Assembly (NCBI GenBank): GCA_023512835.1
Contig: CM042086.1
Span: 15,078,309 to 15,142,308, forward strand
Direction: 5' to 3'
Source of the DNA: Taxillus chinensis
Taxonomy: Eukaryota > Streptophyta > Magnoliopsida > Santalales > Loranthaceae
Length of the DNA stretch: 64,000 nt
The notes below the pieces were generated by a model. It saw nothing but the letters and a program-made list of their open reading frames with translations. It was not told the DNA's origin and made no database searches. Positions within the stretch are counted from its first letter, which is position 1. Each line of letters starts with the position of its first letter. Both the position numbers and the translations under genes were made by a program. Positions 49,777-62,644 of the stretch are shown here, piece by piece.

Positions 49777-50661
49777 ATGGCTCGAAATGAAGAGAAAGCG
49801 CAATCAATGCTCAACCGGTTCATCGCCATGAAGAATGAAGAGAAGAAGAAGCCCAAGGAACGCCGACCCTTCCTTGCCTCAGAGTGCCGTGACCTTGCTG
49901 AGGCAGACAAATGGCGCCAGCAGATCTTGCGTGAGATTGGCCAAAAGGTTGGTGAAATCCAGAATCAAGGCCTCGGTGACCATCGCATCCGTGACCTCAA
50001 TGATGAGATAAACAAGCTCATCCGTGAGCGTGTCCACTGGGAGCGCCGCATCGTTGAGCTCGGAGGTCCCAATTATACCAAACACTCTGCCAAAATGACT
50101 GATCTTGATGGCAACATCGTTGATGTCCCAAACCCTAGTGGTCGCGGTCCAGGTTATCGATACTTTGGTGCCGCAAAGAAACTCCCTGGTGTGCGAGAAT
50201 TGTTTGAGAAACCACCAGAATTGAGGAAGAGGCGTTCGAGATATGATATTTACAAGAGGATTGATGCCAGTTATTATGGGTATAGGGATGATGAGGATGG
50301 AGTTTTGGAGAAATTGGAGAGTGTGGCGGAGGTTAAGGTTCGGGCAGCAGCTGTGGAGGAGTGGAGGGCGCTTGAGGAGGTGAAGATGGAGGCAAAAAGG
50401 TCGGTGAAGAGTGGAGAGGTTGCAGCACCAGCTGGATTGTTGGTTGAAGAGGAGGAGGATGTGGTGGAGGAGGAAAGGAGGGAGAAGGAGAAAGAGGATA
50501 AGGAGAAGGAGTTTGTGGTGCATGTGCCGTTGCCAGATGAGAAGGAGATCGAGAGAATGGTGGTGGAAAAGAAGAAAATGGAGCTTTTGAACAAGTATGC
50601 TAGTGACACTCTTGTGGAGGAGCAGGTTGAAGCTAAAGCCATGCTCAACATTAACCGTTAG
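49777..50661 (+). CDS. ISY1: Pre-mRNA-splicing factor ISY1
   Basis: Predicted 294-aa spliceosome component of the ISY1 family, acting in the nucleus with the Prp19-associated (NTC) proteins around the first catalytic step. The CDS is uninterrupted. The start MARNEEKAQSMLNRF is the conserved family N-terminus. Other family marks: KKPKERRPFLASECRDL, KWRQQILREIGQKVGEIQN, LNDEINKLIRERVHWERRI, and GYRYFGAAKKLPGVRELFE. A KRRSRYDIYKRIDASYYGYRDDEDG block follows in two parts. The C-terminal third is charged and low in complexity (Glu/Lys/Arg), ending with a helix-like EKKKMELLNKYAS. An in-frame GTG 18 bases upstream is not needed, since the ATG matches family starts. Length agrees with plant ISY1 proteins. 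Confidence 0.96.
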   Translation: MARNEEKAQSMLNRFIAMKNEEKKKPKERRPFLASECRDLAEADKWRQQILREIGQKVGEIQNQGLGDHRIRDLNDEINKLIRERVHWERRIVELGGPNYTKHSAKMTDLDGNIVDVPNPSGRGPGYRYFGAAKKLPGVRELFEKPPELRKRRSRYDIYKRIDASYYGYRDDEDGVLEKLESVAEVKVRAAAVEEWRALEEVKMEAKRSVKSGEVAAPAGLLVEEEEDVVEEERREKEKEDKEKEFVVHVPLPDEKEIERMVVEKKKMELLNKYASDTLVEEQVEAKAMLNINR

Positions 50662-52276
50662 ACCATGATGCTAATATATTCACTGACTATTAGCTGGTGT
50701 AAGTACTACTTAGATTGATGCTCTTTCTTTTGTTTTTTTATTTGCTTGCCGTTGATGCCGCCAATGAAGCAACGGTGACTATGGTTTCCCGTATGCGTGC
50801 CTCTTTTCTTTTTCTTCCCTAGTACCGTGGAGAATGCAATATGGTTGTATGCCATTGTTATGAAACTTTGTGATGGCCGGCCATTGTTCTTTTGTATTTA
50901 TTTTGTAACCATGGTTTGGTTATATTTCTTTGCATGTATGATGTATGTGTGCTATGCCACAGATATATAATTTCTTTTGCTGGCCATATAGACATTACCA
51001 AGCATTTCATTGTAATTGTAGAAGAAGCTTTTGGTGGAGAAGGTGATTTTGGGGCGGGCGACCTACAGTAATCCTCTCGAAAAGTTAACCTTTCAGGAGA
51101 AAGTTTATTGAGTTTTCCTTGTTGGTTGGTATTTTATTTCCCATTAATGTCTATTTTTTTCTTTCGAAGAGTTAAATTTTAGTGACCAATCAAGCATTTT
51201 AGGGTTGCAATTTGAATTTTGCAAACAGATTAATTCCTTGAAAAGTTACTTTTGATGGGAAATATTGCTTCTCCTCTCTAAATGCATTTAGTGGCAAGGC
51301 GGAGGCAACGAACTTATTTCCTCACTGAAAAGCTTTTGCAGAGAAAATTCCATTTCTAGAAAAAATTGGTGGGTTCTGTAGTGCCAGTCACATATTCGAC
51401 TAGTGTTTTAGTTTTTTATAGATAGCCTACTTTTACAACAGTTTTTACTCTTGCAAAGAGAAGAGGGTTCTACTTGCTGATCATTTTTAATTGCTCGCGT
51501 AACATGGGAAGGCTTAATTTTTTGGGGTCTAGTAAGAAATTACCCTTCACATCCGTTTCTTACTCAACCATATTATAGTTTCCTACCTATAGGTAGGTGG
51601 TGCTTGGAGTGCTTATCACAGTCTCATGCTTGTATTCAAAAGGTCAACTAATTGGTGATTTAACACCTCTAAGGATCACACCACGGGAGGGTACCGTCTA
51701 AAATCATCCTTTACAAACACAGGATACATTTCAGATGACATTCAAGATGCTGATAATAAAATAAATTTAATAATCCATTCAATGTATCAATCAAATAATA
51801 TCCCATACAACTGTTTATAGATCCTTTTTTCCCAAGAAGAAAATATATTCAATAATTGAAAAGTCTCAAAATACGTCTAACATACTCTAATGTTCCAACA
51901 GTGGTCCTAATCTGATACCAACCTTTGTAAGTAATTCTAATCGACACCTTAAAAGCAAATCAATAAATTAGAATGAGCTAGACGTCAGTAGGTAAATTAT
52001 TACTCTTCATTATCCTATCAATAATGAGCCTGGTTTCTAAATTTAGTTCAATTACGGTCAAAATACTCATTATTTTGTTCGGTGAGCATTAGTTCAATTA
52101 GTTTGGTTTGGGACTTTATGGTGTTAATTTTTATTGACGCCTTATATTATTAGGCAAATGGAGCATTTGAAATATTTGGGAATGCTGCAGAAAATGGTTG
52201 ATCAGGTGTACTCATGGTTATATCCTAGAGATCAAATTACTGCATTTTCCCATTACTCCTTGTCCAATGTGGGTCA

Positions 52277-52603
52277 TCAGTAATACTCCATGATCCATGA
52301 TGAATCGACATTCTTTGGTTCCAACTCATTTTTATCCAGGGTAAAATTTGATGCAACGCTACTTTTCTCTGTGTTGTCATTAGCCCCCACAAGAGGACTT
52401 GTCAGGGCTGAGAAAGTGGATGAGCTTTTTCTACGAGAACTGCAGCTCAAGCATCCATCATCCACTGCACAGATAAAATTCTCAACACCAACTTGTCCCT
52501 CAGCCTCAACTTCTATAGATGGTGGGCCTCTCTGATCTGAAACATCATTTCCACCTATTTTCTCAAAAAAAAAAAAAATCCCCAAGTTTTTGAGGTAAAT
52601 CAT
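52277..52603 (-). other. Orphan open frame of protein-like composition
   Basis: A 108-codon minus-strand frame. Its middle part has ordinary protein-like composition (DQRGPPSIEVEAEGQVGVEN, then Ser-rich, then ASNFTLDKNELEPKNV). The start region is a poly-Phe artefact of a T/A run. No family recognised. It may be an exon of a decayed gene; there is no convincing splice partner. Confidence 0.3.
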
Positions 52604-53375
52604 TGGTCAAGCTTTGCCTAACATGACCAAAACGGATCAGATCCTGTTCTAGATTCAACTGAAACTTTACCACATGCTTGGGCGTTACATTCAATGTAAG
52701 AAAGTATGCAGTTTTTAATCATATTTAAGGCAATATCTTTGACTTGGATTGTTTATTTTATGTAAGTCTAAGTGTATATATGAATATATTATAACACGCG
52801 TGTGAAAAATAAATAAATAAATAAAATGACCATTAAATTTTTACGAACGGGTGGAATACTTATATCTTTTTAAAGAATAGAAAGTATAAAGCCCTTTAAA
52901 AATTTACTAGATGACTTGTGTGCAGGGATGTCAAAATTGACTGGTACTGCAAAAGTTTAAGCGAAATGTTTTTAATGAAGGGACATCCGAAAAAGGAGTC
53001 CACGTGGCTAAAAGGTCAACAAATAGTTAGTCATTTTTCGGTTGGTAAACGCCATGGTGCTCCTAGAAATGTGATAGTTACTTCAAGTTTAAAAATATTA
53101 AGGTGATTTTTGTCATCTACTGTTCTAGGGCAAATGAAGTTCAGCCCCAGTTGCGTGTTCTATATAACTTCAGCTTAATACTTTGCTTTTGATAATACAT
53201 TCGTGTTCTTGCTTCACAGGGGATAAAGCAGTTTTCTACTTGTATCTAAATTCATGCCTTTCTTGCGTTTTATTTATTTGTATCTATTCAGATTGATCCA
53301 TATTTTTTTACATGTTCATTTGGTTAGTGTTATGTTTTTATTGTTTTCTGATAACTACACAGTCAAATATACTGA

Positions 53376-53521
53376 TCATACCTTTTTGAAGCTAATGCCT
53401 TCCAAAATGATCAGGATTCAGCACCATCCTCAAACATCTTAGAGGTAAGCAAAAAACAAGTAACAATTATGGCAGCTTTGGAGGAGCTTCGAACAATCAG
53501 CAAAATTTTGTCTGAGATGTG
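53376..53521 (+). other. Possible terminal exon of a decayed gene
   Basis: A frame open from 53376 to a TGA at 53519-53521 reads as a plausible C-terminus: SAPSSNILEVSKK followed by a helix-like MAALEELRTISKILSEM. An AG acceptor could lie just before GATTCAGC at about 53415. I recognise no family and find no upstream exons. Confidence 0.3.
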
Positions 53522-53689
53522 AAAGGACGGCTCATTTATGATAATTTGTATATACATTTTGCATTTATACTTGAAATGTAAACCTCCTCGACTTGAGCTT
53601 GCCATTTGTTTCTATTTTGTTATGATACAGGCAAACTTGCTGGTGTAATTTTACAGGGTCAAAAGTAATTTTCTAACCATTACGTAACC

Positions 53690-55110
53690 ATTTTTTAAGG
53701 GGCCTAGTAAATTCATCATTAAATGTATGATAATTGCATAATTTATTATTAAATTTATATTTAATTTATAGGCTTTAATCGAATATTTTGTTGAATTAAT
53801 ATATTTTTATAATAGTTTTCCCTATTTTCGATTATTTACTGTTTTATTTATTTTTTTATAAATTTAATATTAATTTTGATGATTTTTAATGTTAAATTAA
53901 TTATTTTAATTTTAATATTAATTCTTTGAGCTTAATTAATTTTAGTGGATTGATTATTTATTACGATTACATATTGTATTTTGATATTGTATATTAGGAT
54001 TGTAGCAATAAATTAAAGCAGCGTGCAGGGGAAGAAATTGTTCCAATTGGGTGGACCCGTGCCACATGAAGGAAAACAATGCAGGGAAAGAAATTGTCTT
54101 TTGGGAGAAAAATAGAAAAGCATCACATGAAGGAAAACAATGCTACGTGGGAGAAGAGAAGAAATTGAATAAGGTGGGCCAGCTTTGATTAAATTAGAAA
54201 GGAATTGCTTTGGATATTTACTGATGGAAAAAAAAAAGGAAACCGTTTATATTTTTAAGAGACCCATGCGAACAACTCTTCGTCCGGCTCATCACCCAGC
54301 GACACCAAATCTCTTCAATACGCCCAGCTCCATCGCGACTCATCTCGGTAACGCCGTCTCCATCTCTTCATCACGCGCAGCAGTTTTCAAGGCAGCACCA
54401 GGGCCTGCGACACAATGAAACTGCCCATGCATTCTATTTTAATTTTCTGTATTTAATTTAACTTCAAACTTCAATTGTTATTTTGAATCTTTATTCTTTA
54501 TCTTAATAATTTATTTATGTGTTATGGTTTGTAATTCGTTCCTCTATCTGTTTTAAATTTTTGCAATTAATTTACGGTTGTAGTTAATTGTGGATTGTTT
54601 AAAGCATGATTTTTAATTGTGATTAATTCGCGGTTGCGGTTAATTAATTTTGAGATGTAAAGATTATTATTCGTAGTGTTCGATTTAGTCTTCCGAATAC
54701 AAAACATAATCGTTTCTAGGATTGGTACGAGTTCAAGTTTGATTTCTAGCGCGAATTCATAATTTAATTATAATCATGGTGTCTTGGTTTAATTGAATTA
54801 TGAGGCCTTAAATATGTTATTTATTTTTAGAAGATAATGATAAATAATAATTGAAGTGAGAGGGTAAATCAATTACGTTTTTAATTCATTAATTTTCTTT
54901 ACATATTTTATTTTATTTTATTTTAATTTCATTCAATCAAAAACCCCTCAATTTTCTAACTTAGATTTTATTTATTTATTTTTATTAAAGAATAAGTTGA
55001 ATTAAATTTTATAAGTCCTCCGGTTAGTGAACGACCTATGTTAGCCCTATGCTATACTTAGTTTAAATTTTATTTGAAGTGCGTGTGCGATAAACGCTCC
55101 TTTCAATGTA
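53690..55110 (+). mobile_element. Probable degraded solo LTR of a Ty3/gypsy-type element
   Basis: The texture matches long LTRs of plant Ty3/gypsy (Tat/Retand-like) elements: a start with GGGGCCTAGTAAATTCATCATTAAATG, AT-rich sequence, a middle part with ACATGAAGGAAAACAATGC repeated at 54064 and 54125, a CG-richer segment (54260-54420), and an end resembling TCCTCCGGTTAGTGAACGACCTATG...GTGCGATAAACGCTCC. No primer-binding site or gag follows, so it would be a solo LTR. Both ends are uncertain and the call rests on remembered general structure. Confidence 0.4.
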
Positions 55111-55451
55111 CATCTTATTTAAGGGAGCTACTAAATTCACTTATCCAATGCCATACCCAAAGCTATTGCAAAGCAATTGTATTGTTCATAATAATTGAAT
55201 ATTCCCATATTAATGTATTATTATCGCGACCAATTCACATATTTCACAATAGGCACGGAAAAGGCTGCAAATTTGGGAGCCTCCTTTTTTATTCTACAAA
55301 ATTTCTTCTACCTCCACAATTCAAGACTCCATAATTAATTTTACTTCCGCTAAGTCAATAAAAGTAGGATTGATCGGAGAACAATATAATCATCCATAAA
55401 TCCCATAAAATGATGTAACCACAAGCTCACAACCACATACGCAGGGGTGTT
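55111..55451. other. Spacer and 3' region of the HERP-like gene
   Basis: AT-rich sequence between the putative LTR and the stop codon of the minus-strand gene at 55452. It probably includes that gene's 3' untranslated region. Confidence 0.5.
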
Positions 55452-58400
55452 CTAATCTACATGGTTGTGAAAACCTGGGAGAAGGGAAGTGATGAACCCC
55501 AGCACAATCATCTGAATCTCTTTTAGAATTCCCCACCGCTGGTTCTGGACATTCGCATCACCTCTTTCTGCTGCCATGTTCCCATTTTCCATGACTTGGT
55601 TTCCCTCATTTGCAGGTCCATTTTCATTTTCAGCTCCAGCAGGGACCTCTGGAAAAGGATCAAAAGAATTGGAGAGCAGTAAAAATCACATCCAATACAC
55701 ATACAGTTCCCTCACACAAACCAAAACCACTATCCATGGTTAGGCTTAGGTGTTTAGCCTTCCCTTGGTACAAAAACAGTCTCACTAGTACTTAATAAAT
55801 TTAAATAGGAAAAAAATCACTACCCAAACAAAAAAAAATTAAAAAAATCATCTTCAATGAATGGGGAAAAAAAGTGCCTTAAGAAAACTGAATTGATTTT
55901 TCAATTATTGGCAACTATAAGAAGGTGAGTACAATTTCTTTTTTAAAAGGGCTGGTCTGACTAGACGCAAAAAGAAAGTGAAGCTTCCAGAAAGTGTTCG
56001 CAAGTGTGTATATAGTTTCAACTTGATCAGCAATCATCAAAAAGCAGGTGAGCACATAACAAACCTATCTGGGGTAGGGGGTACACAGTTCAGAGCAGCG
56101 GAGTTTTTGGCTTTTACAATTTGGCAATGAAATATTGCACTGCAATATTTATGAATGAAACTTACATGTACACTTATACCATAGAAATAATCGTACAAAG
56201 CACTGGAAAAATACCTGCTATGTCAGCATTGTCATTCCCATGTCTCACAGCAGCTGGTCTAGGAGGTTGAGGAGGTGCAGCAGCTCTATGCATGCATTGG
56301 GAAAGCCATCGTACTAAAGGTGTGAGAGCTCCAGTTTGATGACTGCAACACCCAAAATAGTAAGTTTGGTACTAGAAACTTTTTTTTTTGATAACCGAGG
56401 AAAATCCCACACCAGCAGCCGACCGACTCCTGGATGAGACAAATCTCGGGTGCATGAGCCCCTTACATGCCCCCATGCACAGATAAAGAACTCCGAGTTT
56501 TATGCGCAGGGTGAGGTTTGAACCGGAGACCTTAGGCTCCGCCAAATTTCCTAACTTAAAACTAGTCCCGCTTCAACCAACTACACTATCCCGTGGGGGC
56601 AAGTTTGGTACTAGTAGAAACTGATTCATTAGGTATGTTTATTTATGTTTTTATCTAAGTTTTGATTGGTTACATACAATACAACCAAAACAAAATTTTA
56701 CATTAAGTTATTTATCTGGTTCTTCACCATTCTGTCATTCTTGTCCAAAGTAATGTCATCATGTATGCCTCTAATATTTGGCCCTTATTATACTTGCCAC
56801 CGTTTTTTTTTAAATAACTACTCTTTGACTTCCCAACCACTCCCGAATTGACCAACCTATTGCTCCTAACAATTACAATACATTTTCGGAATGCACTATA
56901 TCCTATCATCAAATGTTATTGTCATACCCAGCATCATGATTTCCAAGAATGCAAATGTTACAGAGCAACACTAATGTCCCAAACCAAACAATGTATAAAA
57001 GTGATTATATAATATAAAATCACAAACTTAGCTTCCAACCAATTGATTGTAAAAAGACATTATCACGTTTGCTAGAAATCATGAAGATAAATAGGAGGAA
57101 AAGCGGGTATCAAAGCTTTCCTAATTAGGTTGTGGTGCCGTGTTCACTTAGCGGTGAAACAGTATTGTAAATTACTTCTCTTTCTCTACCAAAGCTGCTC
57201 CAGATGGTATTTAAATTACCAATGGCAGTGACTATGCATGCAAAACAGGTATCATACTTTATATGCCAAAAACTTACAGGTATATGAGTGAAGCAAAAAA
57301 CACGAGGACAACAAGTCTTTGTCTCGATCCATCTTGATTGAACAAAAAAATTAAAACAGCTAGCTTCAATATAAGAAGCAAGTCAATCTGAAATGCAATC
57401 TGAAATCTCCTCACAACTTGTCTTTGAGGTGCAGCTTGGGGCTCTTGCGGCCCTGTTTGCCTCTGTTCCTCAGCTGCTGGTCCAGTCTCAGAAGTGCTTG
57501 GTCCACTGATAATAACACAGATCCAGCCACAGTAAGAAAATTTGGAATTCTGAATGGATAAAGTGAATATTGAGAGAAAAATTCATGAATTTCTTATTAG
57601 AGACTTCTAGTTCTCTGAATAATTTCATTATTCATACAAGAATACTTTTTTTCTTTTTACTTCTTTGGGGGATGTCAGGAAAAAGCGGTTGCGTGAGAGG
57701 GTTAGACATTAAATATTATCCTAGCCATTTTTGGTTGTTCGCATAGTCTTTATTTATTAAATGTTAGAGGTAGATGTGCTGACTTGATTCTCATTTGTTT
57801 TATATATTTCCATTATTTTATATGTATCTTCTTTCCCTTTTGCTGGACGAGGGATTTGAAACCTGGTATCCGAATGAAAAGCCAAGGAAAATAGTCTAAT
57901 ACTAACTAGCTTATAGCCCATTGGTATCTGAATAATTGCATAATGTGCCCCCCTTTAACATAATGTAATCATGAAACTGATGAAAGAACTACTAGATTCC
58001 TACTGTCAAGCTTCAATCTACTCCTTTCTTGATTACAACTTTGTAATATAGTCCTAAAAAAACTATTGGGCTCCTCATAATCCTTCGGTCAAGGAAATGC
58101 CTTCTCTCCTTTCATAATTACAAATATTTTAAGAAAATTTATTTAAAGGTTAATAATAAAAAAAATCCAAAGAAGAGCATTAACCATTTCCCATAGACTA
58201 TCTGCATATATAATCTTTCGTCATGTAACAGTCTTTGTCAGAAATACACTAATAAATAACTAATATGCAAATGTTATATTGAATTTTGTGGGTTTCATCA
58301 CTCATTAAATCATACTTTTCAAGACACGTGCATTGCATATACATATTTCATACCTGCTATATTTTGTTTTTAAAAATTTTAAAGAAACAATATATAGCAG

Positions 58401-59291
58401 ATAAATGCCCTTTGGTGGTGAACACTCAGATCCCCTTAAATATACCTATGATGCAAAGAATTAATAAATATATATATATAATCTAATAAGCAGAATCTAG
58501 AGTAAATGACACTTAGTAAAGAAAAAATACCAAGAAAATACTTTACGTGGGTATATTGTAGGTAAGAGGAATAAGATTGTTAAATGGAAGTCCAACAATG
58601 GGCCCCGTATTTGGCAGAACGGGTACAGCATAAATGCCTGGGCCACGGTTCATGTGTTCCTGGCTCTGCATAGGAGATGGCACTAGTATCGGGTACATAC
58701 AAGGGAACATCTGAAAATCGCCACTTGAAACCTGAAATTTCCAAGCCAATTAATTATGTTAGGAAAACAAACATTCTTCCAGGCTTCACTCTACAATACA
58801 AGTTGTCATTAATCCAAAACAGTTTTGTACAAAATATACTCAATATCTGATTATTCATGTTTTGCATCTTATAAAGAAATAAAGAATATAGTTTTTAACA
58901 CAAACACGGATAAAGACATATGATTAAATAAGGAATAAAAATATATTATTCCGAATTTTATTTTATGTTTTTGAAAAGTTCTACTTGGGGCAAGAGATCA
59001 TTCGGTTCTCACTAGGCTACTGAATCAGGAAAAGAATCCATTTCCTTGACCTTCCACAACAACTACTTACCGGTGGTAAAGTGAACGCTGATACAACTCA
59101 AAATCATCAAAACAGAGTAATGGGTAGTCGACAATAAGGAAGTGAATAGACGGATTAAAAAAAAAAAGTTACTTTCACAGGGAACATCAGTATATTACAT
59201 TCCCCACCCAACAATATGACATATTTTGAGAAGTCTCTTGACAATATAGCATCAGATCGACCCGTACGTATCATACATGCTATCAAACACT

Positions 59292-59352
<61 letters not shown>

Positions 59353-59712
59353 AGGGTATGATACAATGAGGTTATGCGGTCGTGAGATTTCAAATCTGAC
59401 CGTCTAATTCAGATCTGCTGTCGTCATACAATGGGTATATGTATGAAACCCTAAAGAAGGAATGATCAACGGCTTCTTCGTAAAAAAATTAAGGGTGCAA
59501 ATTTATGTTAAATTTTTATTTGTGGGTATATCAAATCGCAGTACGAACTACAATATCAACATTGAGTAAAAACGTTTGAATTGAAATCTAAGGCCCCCAT
59601 AAAATCAGACAAGCAAACAAAGCTAAAAACAAAACAAATGTAATTCAATTACCTGGTATGGCACATCTTGAGCTGACGCGGGAGGCAGTGATCTCGAAGA
59701 TTCATCGGCCAT
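55452..59712 (-). CDS. HERP-like two-pass membrane protein
   Basis: Predicted 265-aa membrane protein. Exons: 59712-59653, 58731-58547, 57505-57278, 56342-56215, 55648-55452; all GT-AG, phases close to TAG. A Pro/Met-rich N-terminal half (residues 1-110) is followed by two adjacent hydrophobic segments, about 123-137 (DLLLILKLAVLIFLF) and 145-158 (LVVLVFFASLIYL), joined by NQDGSRQR. The C-terminus ends with a hydrophobic LGFITSLLPGFHN motif. This transmembrane-hairpin plus ending resembles HERP (HERPUD), an ER protein in ER-associated degradation, but the ubiquitin-like domain of animal HERP is not visible. I therefore infer an ER membrane protein, function not established. Intron 3 carries a SINE. 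Confidence 0.88.
56380..56600 (-). mobile_element. tRNA-derived SINE with target-site duplications
   Basis: 221 bp inserted in an intron, minus-strand orientation (same as the host gene). Its head has a pol III A box TAGTGTAGTTGG (56577-56588 complement) and a B box GGTTCAAACC (56515-56524 complement). It ends in a run of ten A (T at 56380-56389 on the plus strand). The 14-bp word AAGTTTGGTACTAG lies on both sides (56362-56375 and 56601-56614), which is a clear target duplication; the following bases AGAAAC/TAGAAAC also nearly agree. It has no coding capacity. Confidence 0.93.
59280..59349. repeat. Compound TA/TG/TA microsatellite in intron 1
   Basis: A TA run, then about ten TG units, then another TA run, in intron 1 of the HERP-like gene. 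Confidence 0.9.
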
Positions 59713-59732
59713 ATTAGCGCGGCAACGAAGAC

Positions 59733-59774
<42 letters not shown>

Positions 59775-59800
59775 AGAACGGAAGATTATAATATTCAATT
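59713..59800 (-). promoter_or_regulatory. 5' leader of the HERP-like gene with GA microsatellite
   Basis: On the plus strand a perfect CT run occupies 59735-59773, so the transcript strand carries about 19 GA units ending 22 bases before the ATG. The transcription start is not fixed. GA tracts of this kind can bind BPC-type factors if they fall in promoter DNA. Confidence 0.6.
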
Positions 59801-60640
59801 TACTCCTCGTTATGGTTTCGATTTACGTTGGTGAAAGGCTGTGGATTGTATTTTCTTTTAGACTGACTCGGCTTATTTGTAGTTTGTTTTCTCAAAAACA
59901 TTGTTGTTGTCATGTTTAAATTCTATTTACATTTTTTTATAAGAAAACTGTGTTTTAATTTAGGTAGACAATAAATATTTGAAGATTAATATAATATTAA
60001 AAAATATAAATATTTTAATTATTATTTAAATATAAATTAAACGTTTAAATATTATTATTTGAATAATTATTTTTAAATAAATATGATAAGAAATTTAAGT
60101 TAGTATGTTCAAAATAAATATAATATTTGAATATTTTATTTATATTTTAATATTAATATTCAAATATAAAATCTCTTTAAGTATTTTCGTAATTTTATAT
60201 AAGGTTAAAAATAAGTGGTGGATCTATTTAATATTTTGAAGGGATGAATATATATTCCCTTTTAATATATATTGTTGTATACAACTCTTTTGGTTTCAAC
60301 TCAAATCCTTGGCACAAAGGTCTTCAAAAACACCAATCCAAGGCTGCCACATTGATCTTATTTTGATCATCCAGCCATGACGTATATATAATGTTTCAAG
60401 CCCTAAATGGTATGAAGCCAAATTTGAAAACAAGTCTACCCTTGTCATTTGAAGTAGATTCAAACATATCCTAGCACGATCCTAGTCAAAGCTTCAAACA
60501 TCTAAACATAACATTCATGGTTCGAACATCAGATATAAATAAAACATTGGAACACTTTGTTCAAGATTCAAACAAGAGGGCCTCTAAAACATGATCTAAA
60601 GACACCTTGTTCGAGATTCTGACATTGTAAATAGGAATGT
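59801..60640. other. AT-rich spacer
   Basis: Promoter-side sequence of the HERP-like gene, then AT-rich DNA with no gene seen. Confidence 0.5.
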
Positions 60641-61090
60641 TAAACAGTCGGGCTAGGCCGGGTCGGGCCTAGCTTTTAAACAAGCCGCTTTTAAACGGGT
60701 AAATATTGGCATGACCCAGCCAACTTGCGGGGCAGGCTGGTTCGCAGCTAAGCCCTTATAATAATAATAATAATTAAATATTATTATTATTGTTATTACA
60801 TATATTAATTACGCAAATAAATTTATTAAGTATCATATAGTCTAATGGTTGAGCTTTATTCATATTTTAGAGGAAGTTTATGGTTCAAGTTGCACTAATA
60901 GCATATTTTGCAAAGGTTTTTTAGCATTTTAGAAGAGGTGGGCACTAAGCTAGGCCGCTGGGTAGGTGGGGCGTGGGTGGGCTGGGCTTGACGGATGGGC
61001 CTTACGGGCTACATGAACATTGAGCGGGATAAGGTGGGTGCAGAATCTGAGCTAGGCCTGTACAGACTATGTCCCATGGGCCAGCTCGTA
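60641..61090. mobile_element. Dispersed repeat with GGGC-rich ends (copy 2)
   Basis: GC-rich ends (CGGGCTAGGCCGGGTCGGGC on the left; GGGCGTGGGTGGGCTGGGC and CATGGGCC on the right) flank an AT-rich core. The core (about 60765-60925) resembles 18240-18420: an ATT run, ACATATATTAATTACG, TAGTCTAATGG (A-box-like, 60838-60848), GGTTCAAGTTG (B-box-like, 60882-60892), GCAAAGGTTTTT. It may be a non-autonomous DNA element or a nested SINE. No terminal inverted repeat or target duplication was confirmed. Confidence 0.45.
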
Positions 61091-61118
61091 ATGGTACTTA
61101 AGACCACAGACCGCAAAC

Positions 61119-62640
<1,522 letters not shown>

Positions 62641-62644
62641 AAAC

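Larger units (their letters stand above)
50662..53689. other. 3' region of ISY1 and intergenic spacer
   Basis: The ISY1 3' untranslated region probably extends to about 51020. The rest has no gene I can support with confidence. Two short coding-like fragments inside it (52277-52603 and 53376-53521) are listed separately. Confidence 0.5.

Noticed and set aside
49879..50523. A 214-codon minus-strand open frame
   Set aside because: It is the antisense shadow of ISY1, whose plus-strand frame matches the family from end to end.
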